This document shows positions 33,075-40,772 of a DNA stretch of 64,000 bases, piece after piece (within the stretch, counting starts at the first letter, position 1; each line of letters opens with the position of its first letter). Origin of the DNA: an uncultured Oscillospiraceae bacterium. Its GTDB lineage: Bacteria; Bacillota; Clostridia; Oscillospirales; Oscillospiraceae. Position numbers and translations under genes: made by a program. The stretch covers positions 1-64,000 of the forward strand of contig CAKTVG010000001.1 of the NCBI GenBank assembly GCA_934622035.1, written 5' to 3'. The notes beneath the pieces were generated by a model, which saw only the letters and a program-made list of their open reading frames with translations, was not told the origin of the DNA and did not search any database.

Positions 33075-33126
33075 AGAATCCCCCACACGAAAGATTTCTT
33101 GACATGTGAGGGATTCTGATATTTTT
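33075..33126 (+). terminator. mnmG terminator
   Basis: A 13-bp stem with one mismatch (AGAATCCCCCACA with TGTGAGGGATTCT) is followed by GATATTTTTT. Confidence 0.75.
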
Positions 33127-33173
33127 TGTCGTTTTGTGCATTTTAGGCAATGAATGCCTCGAAAATGCAAGTG

Positions 33174-33183
33174 TTGTCGAAAA
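33174..33183 (+). promoter_or_regulatory. Spo0A box upstream of spo0A
   Basis: TTGTCGAAAA matches the 0A-box core TGTCGAA. It lies about 40 bp upstream of the spo0A -35 box, so autoregulation is likely, as in other spore formers. A second, weaker TTTTTTGTCG occurs at about 33122. Confidence 0.6.
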
Positions 33184-33221
33184 TAGTCAACAAATTTTTG
33201 GTAAAAATTGAACTATTCTTC

Positions 33222-33250
33222 TTGCAAAATCTCGAAGTGTATGCTAAATT
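33222..33250 (+). promoter_or_regulatory. spo0A promoter
   Basis: TTGCAA (33222-33227), 17 bp, TAAATT (33245-33250) preceded by TGC (extended -10). I saw no sigma-H promoter. Confidence 0.65.
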
Positions 33251-33307
33251 AGAACTACCGATCAGGAAATCTGACGGAACAGGAGGAAGCAAAGAGGAGG
33301 AGTCCAA

Positions 33308-34087
33308 TTGGAAAAAATGTATCGTGTCTTACTTGCCAACGGTAGCGACGAGTTTTGCGAAAAACTGGCCGCTACCCTAAAGCAGACGGACCGCTACGCC
33401 GTGGTCGGGACAGCGACGGACGGCGTTCGGGCAATCAGTCTTCTGCGGGAGACAAAACCGGAGTTTCTCGTCGTTGACTTGATGCTCCAGCAGGCGGACG
33501 GGATGTCCGTTCTGAAGGCCGCGGCGGCACTGGAAAAGAAGCCGGTGATGTTGGTGTTGGTGGAATTTGTGACGGAGTATGTTTCGTCGATGTTCCTGAA
33601 CCTCGGTGTGCAGTACATCATGCTCAAGCCCTGCACCTGCCGCGCCATTCTCGAGCGGATGGATGAGATCCGCGACAATCTGACCCAGCGCCGCGCACCG
33701 GCTGCACGTTCTAGGGAGGCGAACGTGGAGGCGATGGTGACCTCGATCATTCACGAAATCGGCGTTCCGGCGCACATCAAGGGTTATCAGTATTTGCGCG
33801 AGGCCATTATGATCGCGGTCAACGATATGGACGTCATCAATGCGATCACGAAGGTCTTGTATCCGCAGGTGGCCAAGACCTTTGCCACGACGCCCTCGCG
33901 CGTCGAGCGGGCGATTCGCCATGCCATTGAGGTCGCGTGGGACCGCGGCGATTTGGAAACGCTTCAGCGGTTCTTCGGCTACACGGTGTCGAACACCAAG
34001 GGCAAGCCGACGAACTCGGAATTCATCGCGCTGATCGCCGACAAGCTGCAATTGCAGCTCAAGAATATGGAAAGCGCCGTTCTCTGA
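33308..34087 (+). CDS. spo0A: sporulation transcription factor Spo0A with an atypical receiver domain
   Basis: A 259-aa response regulator, the master switch of sporulation. The start is TTG at 33308: GAGGAGGAG lies seven bases upstream, and the resulting MEK N terminus matches other Spo0A proteins. The DNA-binding domain (about 140-255) is highly conserved: TSIIHEIGVPAHIKGYQYLRE, SRVERAIRHAIEVAW, GYTVSNTKGKPTNSEFIA. In the receiver domain the phospho-acceptor Asp57 (VVDLML) and the Lys in LKPC remain. The acidic pair that binds Mg2+ (ADDN in Bacillus) reads ANGS, and the conserved Thr (LTAF) reads LVEF. Phosphorelay control may therefore differ. Confidence 0.94.
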   Translation: MEKMYRVLLANGSDEFCEKLAATLKQTDRYAVVGTATDGVRAISLLRETKPEFLVVDLMLQQADGMSVLKAAAALEKKPVMLVLVEFVTEYVSSMFLNLGVQYIMLKPCTCRAILERMDEIRDNLTQRRAPAARSREANVEAMVTSIIHEIGVPAHIKGYQYLREAIMIAVNDMDVINAITKVLYPQVAKTFATTPSRVERAIRHAIEVAWDRGDLETLQRFFGYTVSNTKGKPTNSEFIALIADKLQLQLKNMESAVL

Positions 34088-34113
34088 GCCACGCACGCGC
34101 TATAGAGAGACAA

Positions 34114-34156
34114 CAAGCCGCCGACGGGAAGTGATTCCGGCCGGCGGTTTGCTTTT
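34114..34156 (+). terminator. spo0A terminator
   Basis: CAAGCCGCCG (34114-34123) pairs with CGGCGGTTTG (34142-34151) with one G-U pair; CTTTTG follows. It may also slow transcription from the opposite side. Confidence 0.7.
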
Positions 34157-34196
34157 GTGAATGGATCTTTTGCCCACAGGCGTGTGCCAGGAAATT

Positions 34197-34790
34197 CTAA
34201 TTGCAGCGGTAAAAGCTCTGTTTTGGGCCGGTGTCGCGCATCAGCACGTCGCCGCGCAGACGGAACAGCAGCAGCCACGCGCAGTAGAGGTCGCCCACGC
34301 AGCCGCCGATATGCACGGCAAACATCAGCAGCCACGCCACGGCAAGCCAGTCCGCGCTCAGTTCGAGCAGCAGAATAAAAACCACCGAGTACAACACAAG
34401 CGGCGCAAGCAGCGCGGCCAGCGCCGTCCTCCGCGTAACGTAGACATCCGGCACGCCGCACCAGGCGCACGACCAGCTCAGGCCGAAGCGCAGCTTCCCG
34501 CCCGTCAGCAGCTTGTAAACAAGGCCGTGCGTCAGCTCGTGCAGCACGAGATAGGCAAGCATGCCCAGGGCGTAGACGAGCAGCAGCGCGATCAGCCGCG
34601 ACGGCTGCATCTCAAACAGCTTCGGAAATTCAGTGTTCCGGAAACGCAGCGCCCACGCCGCCGCACCCGCGGCGGCCATCAGCGGCAGCGAGGCGAGATT
34701 CAAAATCAGGCCGAATTTTCGGTTCCCGGCGGCGTCGATCTCCTTGACGAGACGGTAACCCTCCGGCAGCGTGGCGTAGGCGTGCTTCAT
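34197..34790 (-). CDS. DUF3267 putative zincin metallopeptidase
   Basis: A 197-aa membrane protein with four or five segments. The N terminus has LPEGYRLVKEID, and the second membrane region carries the zincin motif VLHELTHGLVYKLL (about 80-93), placing it with DUF3267 putative intramembrane metallopeptidases. The substrate is unknown. It begins 49 bases after the ABC-F gene on the same strand with AAAAGGAG upstream, so it is probably co-transcribed with that gene. It is the intact counterpart of the gene at 29698. Confidence 0.82.
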   Translation of the reverse strand: MKHAYATLPEGYRLVKEIDAAGNRKFGLILNLASLPLMAAAGAAAWALRFRNTEFPKLFEMQPSRLIALLLVYALGMLAYLVLHELTHGLVYKLLTGGKLRFGLSWSCAWCGVPDVYVTRRTALAALLAPLVLYSVVFILLLELSADWLAVAWLLMFAVHIGGCVGDLYCAWLLLFRLRGDVLMRDTGPKQSFYRCN

Positions 34791-34839
34791 GGCAGAATTC
34801 TCCTTTTTTCTCTCATTTTATCGTCCGTCCGCACAGCTG

Positions 34840-36318
34840 TCAACGCAGAGGGACGGTTTTTGTTGCGATTTTTTCGCAGAAGGCGCGGTCGTGCTCGACG
34901 AAAAGAATGGTTGGGCGGTATTCCAGCAGGAGCGTTTCCAGCTGGATGCGGGAGACAACGTCGACGTAGTTCATCGGTTCGTCCCAGAGCAGAAGATGCG
35001 CCCGCTCGCAGAGGCTGCGCGCCAGCAGCACCTTTTTCCGCTGCCCCGCACTGAGCGCGGACAGATCCTTTTCCAGCTGCACGCGGGAAAAATCCAGCTT
35101 GCGCAGGATGGTTTTCAGCTGCGTCTCATCGATCTGCGCCCGTCGGGCAAAGTCCGTCAGGCTGCCGCGCAGGGCGGAGGTGTCCTGCGGAACATAGGAG
35201 ATTGTCAGGCCGCCGCCGCGCTCGATTGTGCCGTTGTGCGGCACGTCCTCGCCCAGGATCAGCCGCAGCAGGCTCGTTTTTCCGCAGCCGTTCGGGCCGC
35301 AGAGCGCCACGCGCTCGCCCGCCTCCACGGTAAAGCTGACGCCGGAGCAGACCGGCGCGGCGCCGTAGCGAATGCTCACCTCTCGCAAAGAGAGCAGGCG
35401 CTCGCGGCGGTAGGCGGCCTGCGTGAGCTTCAGCTCCTCCGCCGTTTCCACGTTTTTCAGCAGCTGCGACGCCTCCTCTATAGCCCTGCCCCGGCGGCGC
35501 TCCAGATTTTTGCGCCGCTGCTGCATCCGCCGGGACTGCTCGGCGGCATAGGAGCGGTGATTCGGCGCGGCGTCGTGCGCGGCGTTGCCCTTCGATCGCT
35601 CCACGCGCCCGGCCCAGCGGCCGGACTGCTGCGCGGCAGCCTCCAGACGGCGGATGTCCTGCCGCAGGCGCTCGTTCTGCGTCCGTTCAAACTGCTCCTG
35701 CCGCTCTCTGTTCTCCCACCAGGTGGAAAAATCGCCGCTGCACACCTCGATGCTTGTGCGGTTGATGGAGAGAATGTGATCCACGCAGCCGTCCAGAAAG
35801 GCGCGGTCGTGGGAGACGAGCAGGAAGCCCCGTTTTGTCTGCAAATAGCGGCTGACCAACGCGCGGCCCTGCATGTCGAGGTGATTCGTCGGCTCGTCGA
35901 TGAGCGGATAGCGGTTTTCACCCAGAAAGAGCGCCGCCAGCAGCGCGCGGGTCTGTTCGCCGTTGGAGAGGGTGAAGAAGGGACGGTACAGCGCGTCCTC
36001 ATCCAGCTCCAGCAGGTTCAGCTCCCGCAGAAGCCGCCACGCGGGCGCGCCGCAGAGCGTCTCAAGCATCTCCAGCGTGCTCTGCGCGGGGTCGCGCACC
36101 GTGCGGGGAAAATATTCGAAGTCCACCGAGGCGGAAATCGTCCCCCGGTAGGGATATGCTCCGCACAGGAGCCTTAAAAACGTGGTCTTTCCGCGCCCGT
36201 TCCGGCCGGTAAAGCCGAGCCGCCAGCTCGTGTCGAACGAAAAGCTCGCGTGCTCAAAAATATTGTCATAGCTGCCATCGTAGGCAAAGGTCAAATCGGA
36301 TACCTGAATTAGTGACAT
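34840..36318 (-). CDS. ABC-F type ribosomal protection protein, Lsa-like
   Basis: A 492-aa soluble protein with two ATPase domains and no membrane segments. Domain 1 has GRNGRGKTT, signature LSNGEQTRALLA and Walker B LIDEPTNHLD. A charged linker follows (about 195-300, Q/R/E-rich). Domain 2 has GPNGCGKTS, LSAGQRKKVLLARSL and LLLWDEPMNYVDVVSR. The start (LIQVSDLTFAYDGSYDNIFE), the WDEPMNYVD segment and the length near 500 resemble Lsa/Vga resistance proteins that displace lincosamides, pleuromutilins and streptogramin A from the ribosome. Actual resistance is inferred. The leader upstream has two uORFs and a terminator, suggesting drug-induced attenuation. Confidence 0.88.
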   Translation of the reverse strand: MSLIQVSDLTFAYDGSYDNIFEHASFSFDTSWRLGFTGRNGRGKTTFLRLLCGAYPYRGTISASVDFEYFPRTVRDPAQSTLEMLETLCGAPAWRLLRELNLLELDEDALYRPFFTLSNGEQTRALLAALFLGENRYPLIDEPTNHLDMQGRALVSRYLQTKRGFLLVSHDRAFLDGCVDHILSINRTSIEVCSGDFSTWWENRERQEQFERTQNERLRQDIRRLEAAAQQSGRWAGRVERSKGNAAHDAAPNHRSYAAEQSRRMQQRRKNLERRRGRAIEEASQLLKNVETAEELKLTQAAYRRERLLSLREVSIRYGAAPVCSGVSFTVEAGERVALCGPNGCGKTSLLRLILGEDVPHNGTIERGGGLTISYVPQDTSALRGSLTDFARRAQIDETQLKTILRKLDFSRVQLEKDLSALSAGQRKKVLLARSLCERAHLLLWDEPMNYVDVVSRIQLETLLLEYRPTILFVEHDRAFCEKIATKTVPLR

Positions 36319-36332
36319 GTCATTTCCTCCTG

Positions 36333-36368
36333 AAAAAACGGCTGCGGGAGAAAATTTCCCGCAGCCGT
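36333..36368 (-). terminator. leader terminator of the ABC-F gene (attenuator)
   Basis: Read on the minus strand, an 11-bp stem (ACGGCTGCGGG and its complement, 36368-36358 and 36348-36338) is followed by six T residues, then at once by AGGAGG and the ABC-F start codon. A terminator placed between the promoter and its own gene implies regulated read-through. Confidence 0.8.
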
Positions 36369-36372
36369 ACCT

Positions 36373-36414
36373 TCAAAAGGATACACCGCGCCGCAAAGCC
36401 GCGCGGCAGAGCAT
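36373..36414 (-). CDS. leader peptide uORF2 of the ABC-F gene (13 aa)
   Basis: An ATG with a strong AGGAGGA ribosome binding site encodes MLCRAALRRGVSF. The stop codon lies just before the attenuator stem, so a ribosome stalled on it would cover the 5' side of the terminator region or an antiterminator. Such peptides are common ahead of antibiotic-inducible ABC-F genes; the exact peptide is not one I recognise. Confidence 0.6.
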   Translation of the reverse strand: MLCRAALRRGVSF

Positions 36415-36490
36415 GGAAATTCCTCCTGTGAAAAGGCATGGCAAAGCCAGCGGCGCCGGGCCGCTGCAATTTTTATGTCACGCCGGGTGT

Positions 36491-36511
36491 TCAGCAGGAA
36501 AGAATGCGCAT
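36491..36511 (-). CDS. leader peptide uORF1 of the ABC-F gene (6 aa)
   Basis: GGAGG, seven bases, then ATG encodes MRILSC. It lies about 30 bases after the predicted transcription start. An overlapping longer frame (36525-36478) has no ribosome binding site and is less likely. Confidence 0.5.
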   Translation of the reverse strand: MRILSC

Positions 36512-36545
36512 GCTTTCGCCTCCATAGCTCAGATCATTTTTTATC

Positions 36546-36574
36546 AGTATAGCATACCGCTTTGCAAATTGCAA
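36546..36574 (-). promoter_or_regulatory. ABC-F promoter
   Basis: Minus strand: TTGCAA (36574-36569), 17 bp, TATACT (36551-36546) preceded by TGC. The leader from here to the ABC-F start is about 220 bases. Confidence 0.8.
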
Positions 36575-36577
36575 GGC

Positions 36578-36614
36578 TTGCCTCTTTCGTGCGAAAATGC
36601 TATACTGTTATAAT
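36578..36614 (+). promoter_or_regulatory. SdpI-like gene promoter
   Basis: TTGCCT (36578-36583), 17 bp, TATACT (36601-36606); a TATAAT follows at 36609-36614. The -35 boxes of the two divergent promoters are only three bases apart. Confidence 0.7.
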
Positions 36615-36631
36615 GTAAAGGAGGGATTCCC

Positions 36632-37006
36632 ATGAAAGACTGGTGGATTCTTTTTGCCTGCAACGCCGTCATTCCACTGGTGCTGCTGCTCGGCGGCGGG
36701 CTGATGTCCCGAAACCGCCCGCGCAGGATCAATGCGTTGGTCGGCTACCGCACGCAGCGCTCCATGCAGAACGACGAGACTTGGCGTTTTGCCAACCGCC
36801 GCTGCGGCAAATATTTTCTGATTCTGGGCGGCGTCACGCTGGCGCTGGCCGTCGCCGGGCAGCTTGCCCTGCTGCACGCCAGGGAAAAGGCTCTCACATT
36901 CTTCACACTCGGCCTGATGTGCGCAGAGCTGGTGCTGATTTTTGTGTGCATCGGGCGGACGGAGCGCGCACTGAAGCGCAATTTCCCGGGAAATGAAAAA
37001 AAGTAG
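36632..37006 (+). CDS. SdpI family membrane protein
   Basis: A 124-aa protein with three membrane segments (about 5-25, 62-82 and 88-108). The loop INALVGYRTQRSMQNDETWRFAN (about 33-55) is the hallmark of the SdpI/YhfL family. SdpI of Bacillus gives immunity to the cannibalism toxin SdpC; many family members occur without a toxin and their role is unknown. No sdpABC genes are nearby. AAAGGAGG precedes the ATG. It is divergent from the ABC-F resistance-like gene. Confidence 0.82.
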   Translation: MKDWWILFACNAVIPLVLLLGGGLMSRNRPRRINALVGYRTQRSMQNDETWRFANRRCGKYFLILGGVTLALAVAGQLALLHAREKALTFFTLGLMCAELVLIFVCIGRTERALKRNFPGNEKK

Positions 37007-37075
37007 GGAACCGATACGTGTTTTCCTCGTCTAAAGCGAGCAAACTATTGATCAAACAATCGGAGGTACATTCCA

Positions 37076-37669
37076 ATGAAAAAAGTATTCGCATTGCTTC
37101 TGACCGCGGCGCTCCTGCTGGCGCTGGCCGCCTGCGGCACCAAGGCGCCCACCAATGATTCGACCAACCAGCCGAGCGACACCGCCGAAACGGTCAGCGA
37201 TCCGCTGGAGCTGCTGGAAACCGTCTGGGCAAGCTACACCGAGGACGAAGAGTTCCCCGCCGCCGGCGGCGATATGACCGAAGAAAACATGCGTGACGGC
37301 GCGCCCGGCGTCTACGGCATCGCCGACGCTTCCGAGGTCGACCGCGTGCTGGGCTATCCGGCGGCTGAAATTGCCAAGATCGACTCTGCCGCCTCCCTGG
37401 TGCACATGATGAACCTCAACACCTTCACCGCCGGCGCTTACCACGTCGTCTCCGGCACGGATACCGCCGCGCTGGCGTCCGCGATTGAGAAGAACATTCA
37501 GAGCCGCCAGTGGATGTGCGGCTTCCCGGACAAGCTGATTGTCGTCAGCGCGGGCAGCTGCCTGGTTTCCGCCTTTGGTGCAGAGGACCTCGTCAACACC
37601 TTCCGCGATAAGATCGTCGCCGCCTACGCCGATGCGCAGGTGCTCGTCGATGCTCCCATCGACGCGTAA
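37076..37669 (+). CDS. DUF4358-like lipoprotein
   Basis: A 197-aa lipoprotein: signal sequence MKKVFALLLTAALLLALAAC with lipobox Cys20, a low-complexity Thr/Asn/Ser spacer (about 22-42), then a globular domain ending with SAFGAEDLVNTFRDKI. Proteins of this kind (DUF4358) are commonly placed next to MBOAT and DHHW genes in clostridia, as here; the assignment rests mainly on that. Its stop shares a base with the MBOAT start. It may help acyl transfer outside the membrane. Confidence 0.65.
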   Translation: MKKVFALLLTAALLLALAACGTKAPTNDSTNQPSDTAETVSDPLELLETVWASYTEDEEFPAAGGDMTEENMRDGAPGVYGIADASEVDRVLGYPAAEIAKIDSAASLVHMMNLNTFTAGAYHVVSGTDTAALASAIEKNIQSRQWMCGFPDKLIVVSAGSCLVSAFGAEDLVNTFRDKIVAAYADAQVLVDAPIDA

Positions 37670-39051
37670 TGCTGTTTTCGAGCATTCCTTTTCTGTTTTA
37701 CTTCCTGCCTGCGGCGCTGGGACTCTATTTCCTGGCGCCGCGGCGGATGAAAAACGGCGTGCTGCTTTTTTGCAGCTTGTTTTTTTATGGCTGGGGTGAG
37801 CCGAAATACCTGCTCCTGATGATTTTCTCCATCGTGCAGGGCTATGCCTTCGGCCTGCTGATCGAAAAATTCCGCCGCAGGGCAAAGCTCTTCCTGACGC
37901 TCAGCGTCGCGGTGAGCCTGCTGCTGCTCGGGTACTTTAAGTATGCGGACTTTTTCCTCGACTCCTTCCGCGCTGTCACGGGGCTTTCCGTCCCGGCGCT
38001 GAACATCGCGCTGCCCATCGGCATCAGCTTCTATACCTTCCAGATTCTGAGCTATGTGGTGGACGTCTACCGCCGCGACACGCCCGCGCAGAGAAATTTT
38101 ATCGACCTTGCGGCCTACATTTCCATGTTTCCGCAGCTCATCGCCGGGCCGATCGTCCGCTATACGGACATCGCCGCCCAGCTGAAAACCCGCAGCCACA
38201 CGCTCTCCGGCGCGGCGGCGGGCATCCGGCGTTTTATTCTGGGGCTGGCAAAGAAAATTCTGCTTGCCAACGTGCTGGGGCAGCTTGTCTCCCACTTTCA
38301 GGCGGCGCAGTCGCCGGACGTGCTGTACCACTGGCTCTACGCCGTGGCCTTCCTGCTGCAAATTTACTTTGATTTCTCCGCCTACAGCGACATGGCCATC
38401 GGCCTGGGGCGCATCCTCGGCTTCTCCTTCCCGGAGAACTTCGACTATCCCTACTGCGCGGCGAGCATCACGGAATTCTGGCGGCGCTGGCACATCTCTC
38501 TCGGCTCCTGGTTCCGGGATTATCTCTATATCCCCCTGGGCGGCAGCCGGGTTGGCCGGGCGCGCCTGCTGTGCAATCTTTTGATCGTGTGGGCGGCGAC
38601 GGGCCTCTGGCACGGCGCGGCGTGGAACTTCGTCCTCTGGGGCCTTTTTTATGCTGTGCTGCTGATCGCCGAAAAGCTCTGGCTGCTGCCGCGGCTGAAA
38701 AAGCACCCGGCCCTGGGCCATGTCTACACGCTGCTGCTCGTCATGCTCGGCTTTGTGCTCTTTGACGCGCCGGACGCCGGGACGGCCCTCTCCCGCATCG
38801 CGGGACTGGTTTACGCGCCGCAGGCGGTGAGCGCGGAGAGCCTTTACTACCTTGGCAGCTACGCGGTTGTGCTGGTTCTGGCGCTGTTTGCTGCGACGCC
38901 TCTGCCAAAGCGGCTGGCTGCGCGCCTGAGCGAACGCCTGCCGCGTCTGACCGCGATTCTGGAGCCGGTCGTTCTTGTCGTCCTGCTGGCGGTCTGCACG
39001 GCCTACCTCGTTGACGGCTCCTTCAATCCCTTCCTCTATTTCCGCTTCTAG
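37669..39051 (+). CDS. MBOAT family O-acyltransferase
   Basis: A 460-aa polytopic membrane protein of the AlgI/DltB-like family that moves acyl (often acetyl) groups across the membrane to sugars or polymers. Features: LPIGISFYTFQILSYVVDVYR (about 112-132), SITEFWRRWHISLGSWFRDYLYIPLGG (about 262-288, conserved) and the catalytic His in WHGAAWNFVLWG (about 315). It overlaps the lipoprotein gene (TAATG) and is followed by a DHHW protein, the usual extracellular partner. The acceptor polymer is not identified. Confidence 0.92.
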   Translation: MLFSSIPFLFYFLPAALGLYFLAPRRMKNGVLLFCSLFFYGWGEPKYLLLMIFSIVQGYAFGLLIEKFRRRAKLFLTLSVAVSLLLLGYFKYADFFLDSFRAVTGLSVPALNIALPIGISFYTFQILSYVVDVYRRDTPAQRNFIDLAAYISMFPQLIAGPIVRYTDIAAQLKTRSHTLSGAAAGIRRFILGLAKKILLANVLGQLVSHFQAAQSPDVLYHWLYAVAFLLQIYFDFSAYSDMAIGLGRILGFSFPENFDYPYCAASITEFWRRWHISLGSWFRDYLYIPLGGSRVGRARLLCNLLIVWAATGLWHGAAWNFVLWGLFYAVLLIAEKLWLLPRLKKHPALGHVYTLLLVMLGFVLFDAPDAGTALSRIAGLVYAPQAVSAESLYYLGSYAVVLVLALFAATPLPKRLAARLSERLPRLTAILEPVVLVVLLAVCTAYLVDGSFNPFLYFRF

Positions 39052-39060
39052 GAGGTCACG

Positions 39061-40143
39061 ATGAACGAAAAATGCAAAAACGTGCTCGTCGTGCTCCTGA
39101 CGGCGGCCTTCCTTCTGAGCTTTCTCGTCTGGAGCCTGGTCAAGCCGGACGAGCAGCGCTCATTGAGCGAGCGCCGCGCGCTGGCGCAGTTCCCGGCGCT
39201 GACGGCGGACAGCGTCCTGTCCGGCAAATTCATGACGGAGTTTGAAAGCTATACCCTCGACCAGTTCCCCCTGCGCGAGCGCTTCCGCACGCTCAAGGCC
39301 GTCACTGCGCTGGATGTTTTTCGTCAGCGCGACAACAACGGCCTCTATTCCGACCGGGGCTATCTTGCCAAGCTGGATTTCCCGCTGGACGAGGCGTCGG
39401 TGCGGAATGCGTCCAAGCGCTTCGGGTATGTGTACGAGCGTTATCTGCAAGGCAAGAACGTCTATTTTGCGGTCGTGCCGGACAAGAATTACTATACTTC
39501 AAGTCAATATCCCAAGCTGGATTACGCCGCGCTCTCCGCGCAGCTGGACATGCCCTATGCGCAGTTCATCGACCTGACGCAGACGCTGACGCTCGAGAGC
39601 TATTACCGTACGGATCCCCACTGGGATCAGGAGGCGCTTCTCCCGGCGGCGCGGACGATCCTGGAGGCGATGGGCGGCGAGCAGCGGGACAGCTACCGCC
39701 CCATCCGGCTGGATGCGCCGTTTTACGGCGCCTATTACGGTCAGTCGGCCCTGCCGGTGCAGCCGGACGCGCTTTGCTATCTGACCAGCGACGCGCTGGA
39801 GGAGTGCCGTGTCTATGACTACGAAACGGATCAATGGGGCGGCGTCTACGACCCGGAAAGGGCGGAAGGGGACGACCCCTACGAGCTGTTCCTCGGAGGC
39901 TCGAAGTCCCTGCTGCGCATCGAAAATCCGAATGCCGCGACGGACCGCGGCCTGCTCGTCTTCCGCGATTCCTACGGCAGCAGCCTTGTGCCCCTGCTGG
40001 CGGAGGGCTACGCCGAGATCACCGTGGTCGATATCCGCTATCTCCAGCCGGAGCGTCTCGGAGGCCTTCTGGATTTTTCGGAGCAGGACGTGCTTTTCCT
40101 TTACAGCACGACCGTTTTGAACAGCAGCAATGCATTAAAATAA
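39061..40143 (+). CDS. DHHW family protein (AlgJ/AlgX-like acyltransferase partner)
   Basis: A 360-aa protein with an N-terminal membrane anchor (about 8-27) and an extracellular SGNH-like domain. The family motif appears as YYRTDPHWDQEA (about 180-190), a variant of Y-x-TDHHW with Pro in place of the first His, and FRDSYGSSLVPLL (about 302) carries the nucleophile-like Ser. AlgJ/AlgX proteins complete O-acetylation started by an MBOAT. It begins ten bases after the MBOAT gene with AGGAGG and ends the cassette at a terminator. Confidence 0.87.
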   Translation: MNEKCKNVLVVLLTAAFLLSFLVWSLVKPDEQRSLSERRALAQFPALTADSVLSGKFMTEFESYTLDQFPLRERFRTLKAVTALDVFRQRDNNGLYSDRGYLAKLDFPLDEASVRNASKRFGYVYERYLQGKNVYFAVVPDKNYYTSSQYPKLDYAALSAQLDMPYAQFIDLTQTLTLESYYRTDPHWDQEALLPAARTILEAMGGEQRDSYRPIRLDAPFYGAYYGQSALPVQPDALCYLTSDALEECRVYDYETDQWGGVYDPERAEGDDPYELFLGGSKSLLRIENPNAATDRGLLVFRDSYGSSLVPLLAEGYAEITVVDIRYLQPERLGGLLDFSEQDVLFLYSTTVLNSSNALK

Positions 40144-40148
40144 AAGCA

Positions 40149-40189
40149 GCAGGTTCGGCTCGCAAATGTGAGCCGAACCTGCGGTTTTT
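40149..40189 (+). terminator. terminator of the MBOAT cassette
   Basis: A 13-bp stem (GCAGGTTCGGCTC with GAGCCGAACCTGC), loop GCAAATGT, then GGTTTTT. Confidence 0.88.
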
Positions 40190-40604
40190 ATTCCTCCATC
40201 CCCTCGATGGAGACGTTTTCCACACCGTTTTCGTTGAATTCCTCAAGATAGCGGTTCATGCGGCGCGTCAGCTCCGCGTAATTCTCACCCGTGATCTCCG
40301 GATAGCCCATGTCGCGCTTGGACAGCTCCTCGGCGAGAATGTCGAAAAAGACGCCGTCCTCGTAGTAGGCGATGGCATCCTGAATGCCGCCCTCGCAGAA
40401 CGCCCGCGACGGCAGCGACACGCCCAGCCGGTTTTCCACCAGCGAAGACAGCGGCGTGCCGCGGCAGAGGCCGAACAGCTTGCTCTCGATTTTATCGTAT
40501 TCCACAATGCGGTCGTCGCCGCGCGTGGAGTTCAGGATCCAGTTGCCAATGTAGACGAGATCCAGAAGCTGGCGGAACTCGCCGCTTGTCATATCGATCG
40601 TCAT
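40188..40604 (-). CDS. hypothetical cytoplasmic protein
   Basis: A 138-aa acidic protein with no signal sequence or membrane segment. Visible stretches are FRQLLDLVYIGNWILNSTR, FFDILAEELSKRDMGYPEI and a helical C terminus ending NVSIEGMEE. I chose ATG 40604 with AAGGAAG ten bases upstream; a more upstream ATG (40640) has no site. I do not recognise the family. It is divergent from ddl. Confidence 0.65.
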   Translation of the reverse strand: MTIDMTSGEFRQLLDLVYIGNWILNSTRGDDRIVEYDKIESKLFGLCRGTPLSSLVENRLGVSLPSRAFCEGGIQDAIAYYEDGVFFDILAEELSKRDMGYPEITGENYAELTRRMNRYLEEFNENGVENVSIEGMEE

Positions 40605-40704
40605 TCGCAGTGCACTTCCTTTCCATTGCGAATTTCCCAACTATTATATAGCGTTGTGTGCGCATTTGTCCAGCGGAAAAGAGAGAATTTGTTGAAAATA
40701 CTAC

Positions 40705-40733
40705 TTGTTTTTGCCGCACGAATCGCATATGAT
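40705..40733 (+). promoter_or_regulatory. ddl promoter
   Basis: TTGTTT (40705-40710), 17 bp, TATGAT (40728-40733); an overlapping TATTAT follows. The ddl start is 40 bp downstream. Confidence 0.65.
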
Positions 40734-40772
40734 ATTATAGAATTTTTATGGAATACGGAAAGGGATCAACCC

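Noticed and set aside
36478..36525. A 15-codon leader frame (MEAKACAFF...) ahead of the ABC-F gene
   Set aside because: Its ATG overlaps the GGAGG used by the 6-codon uORF and has no ribosome binding site of its own.
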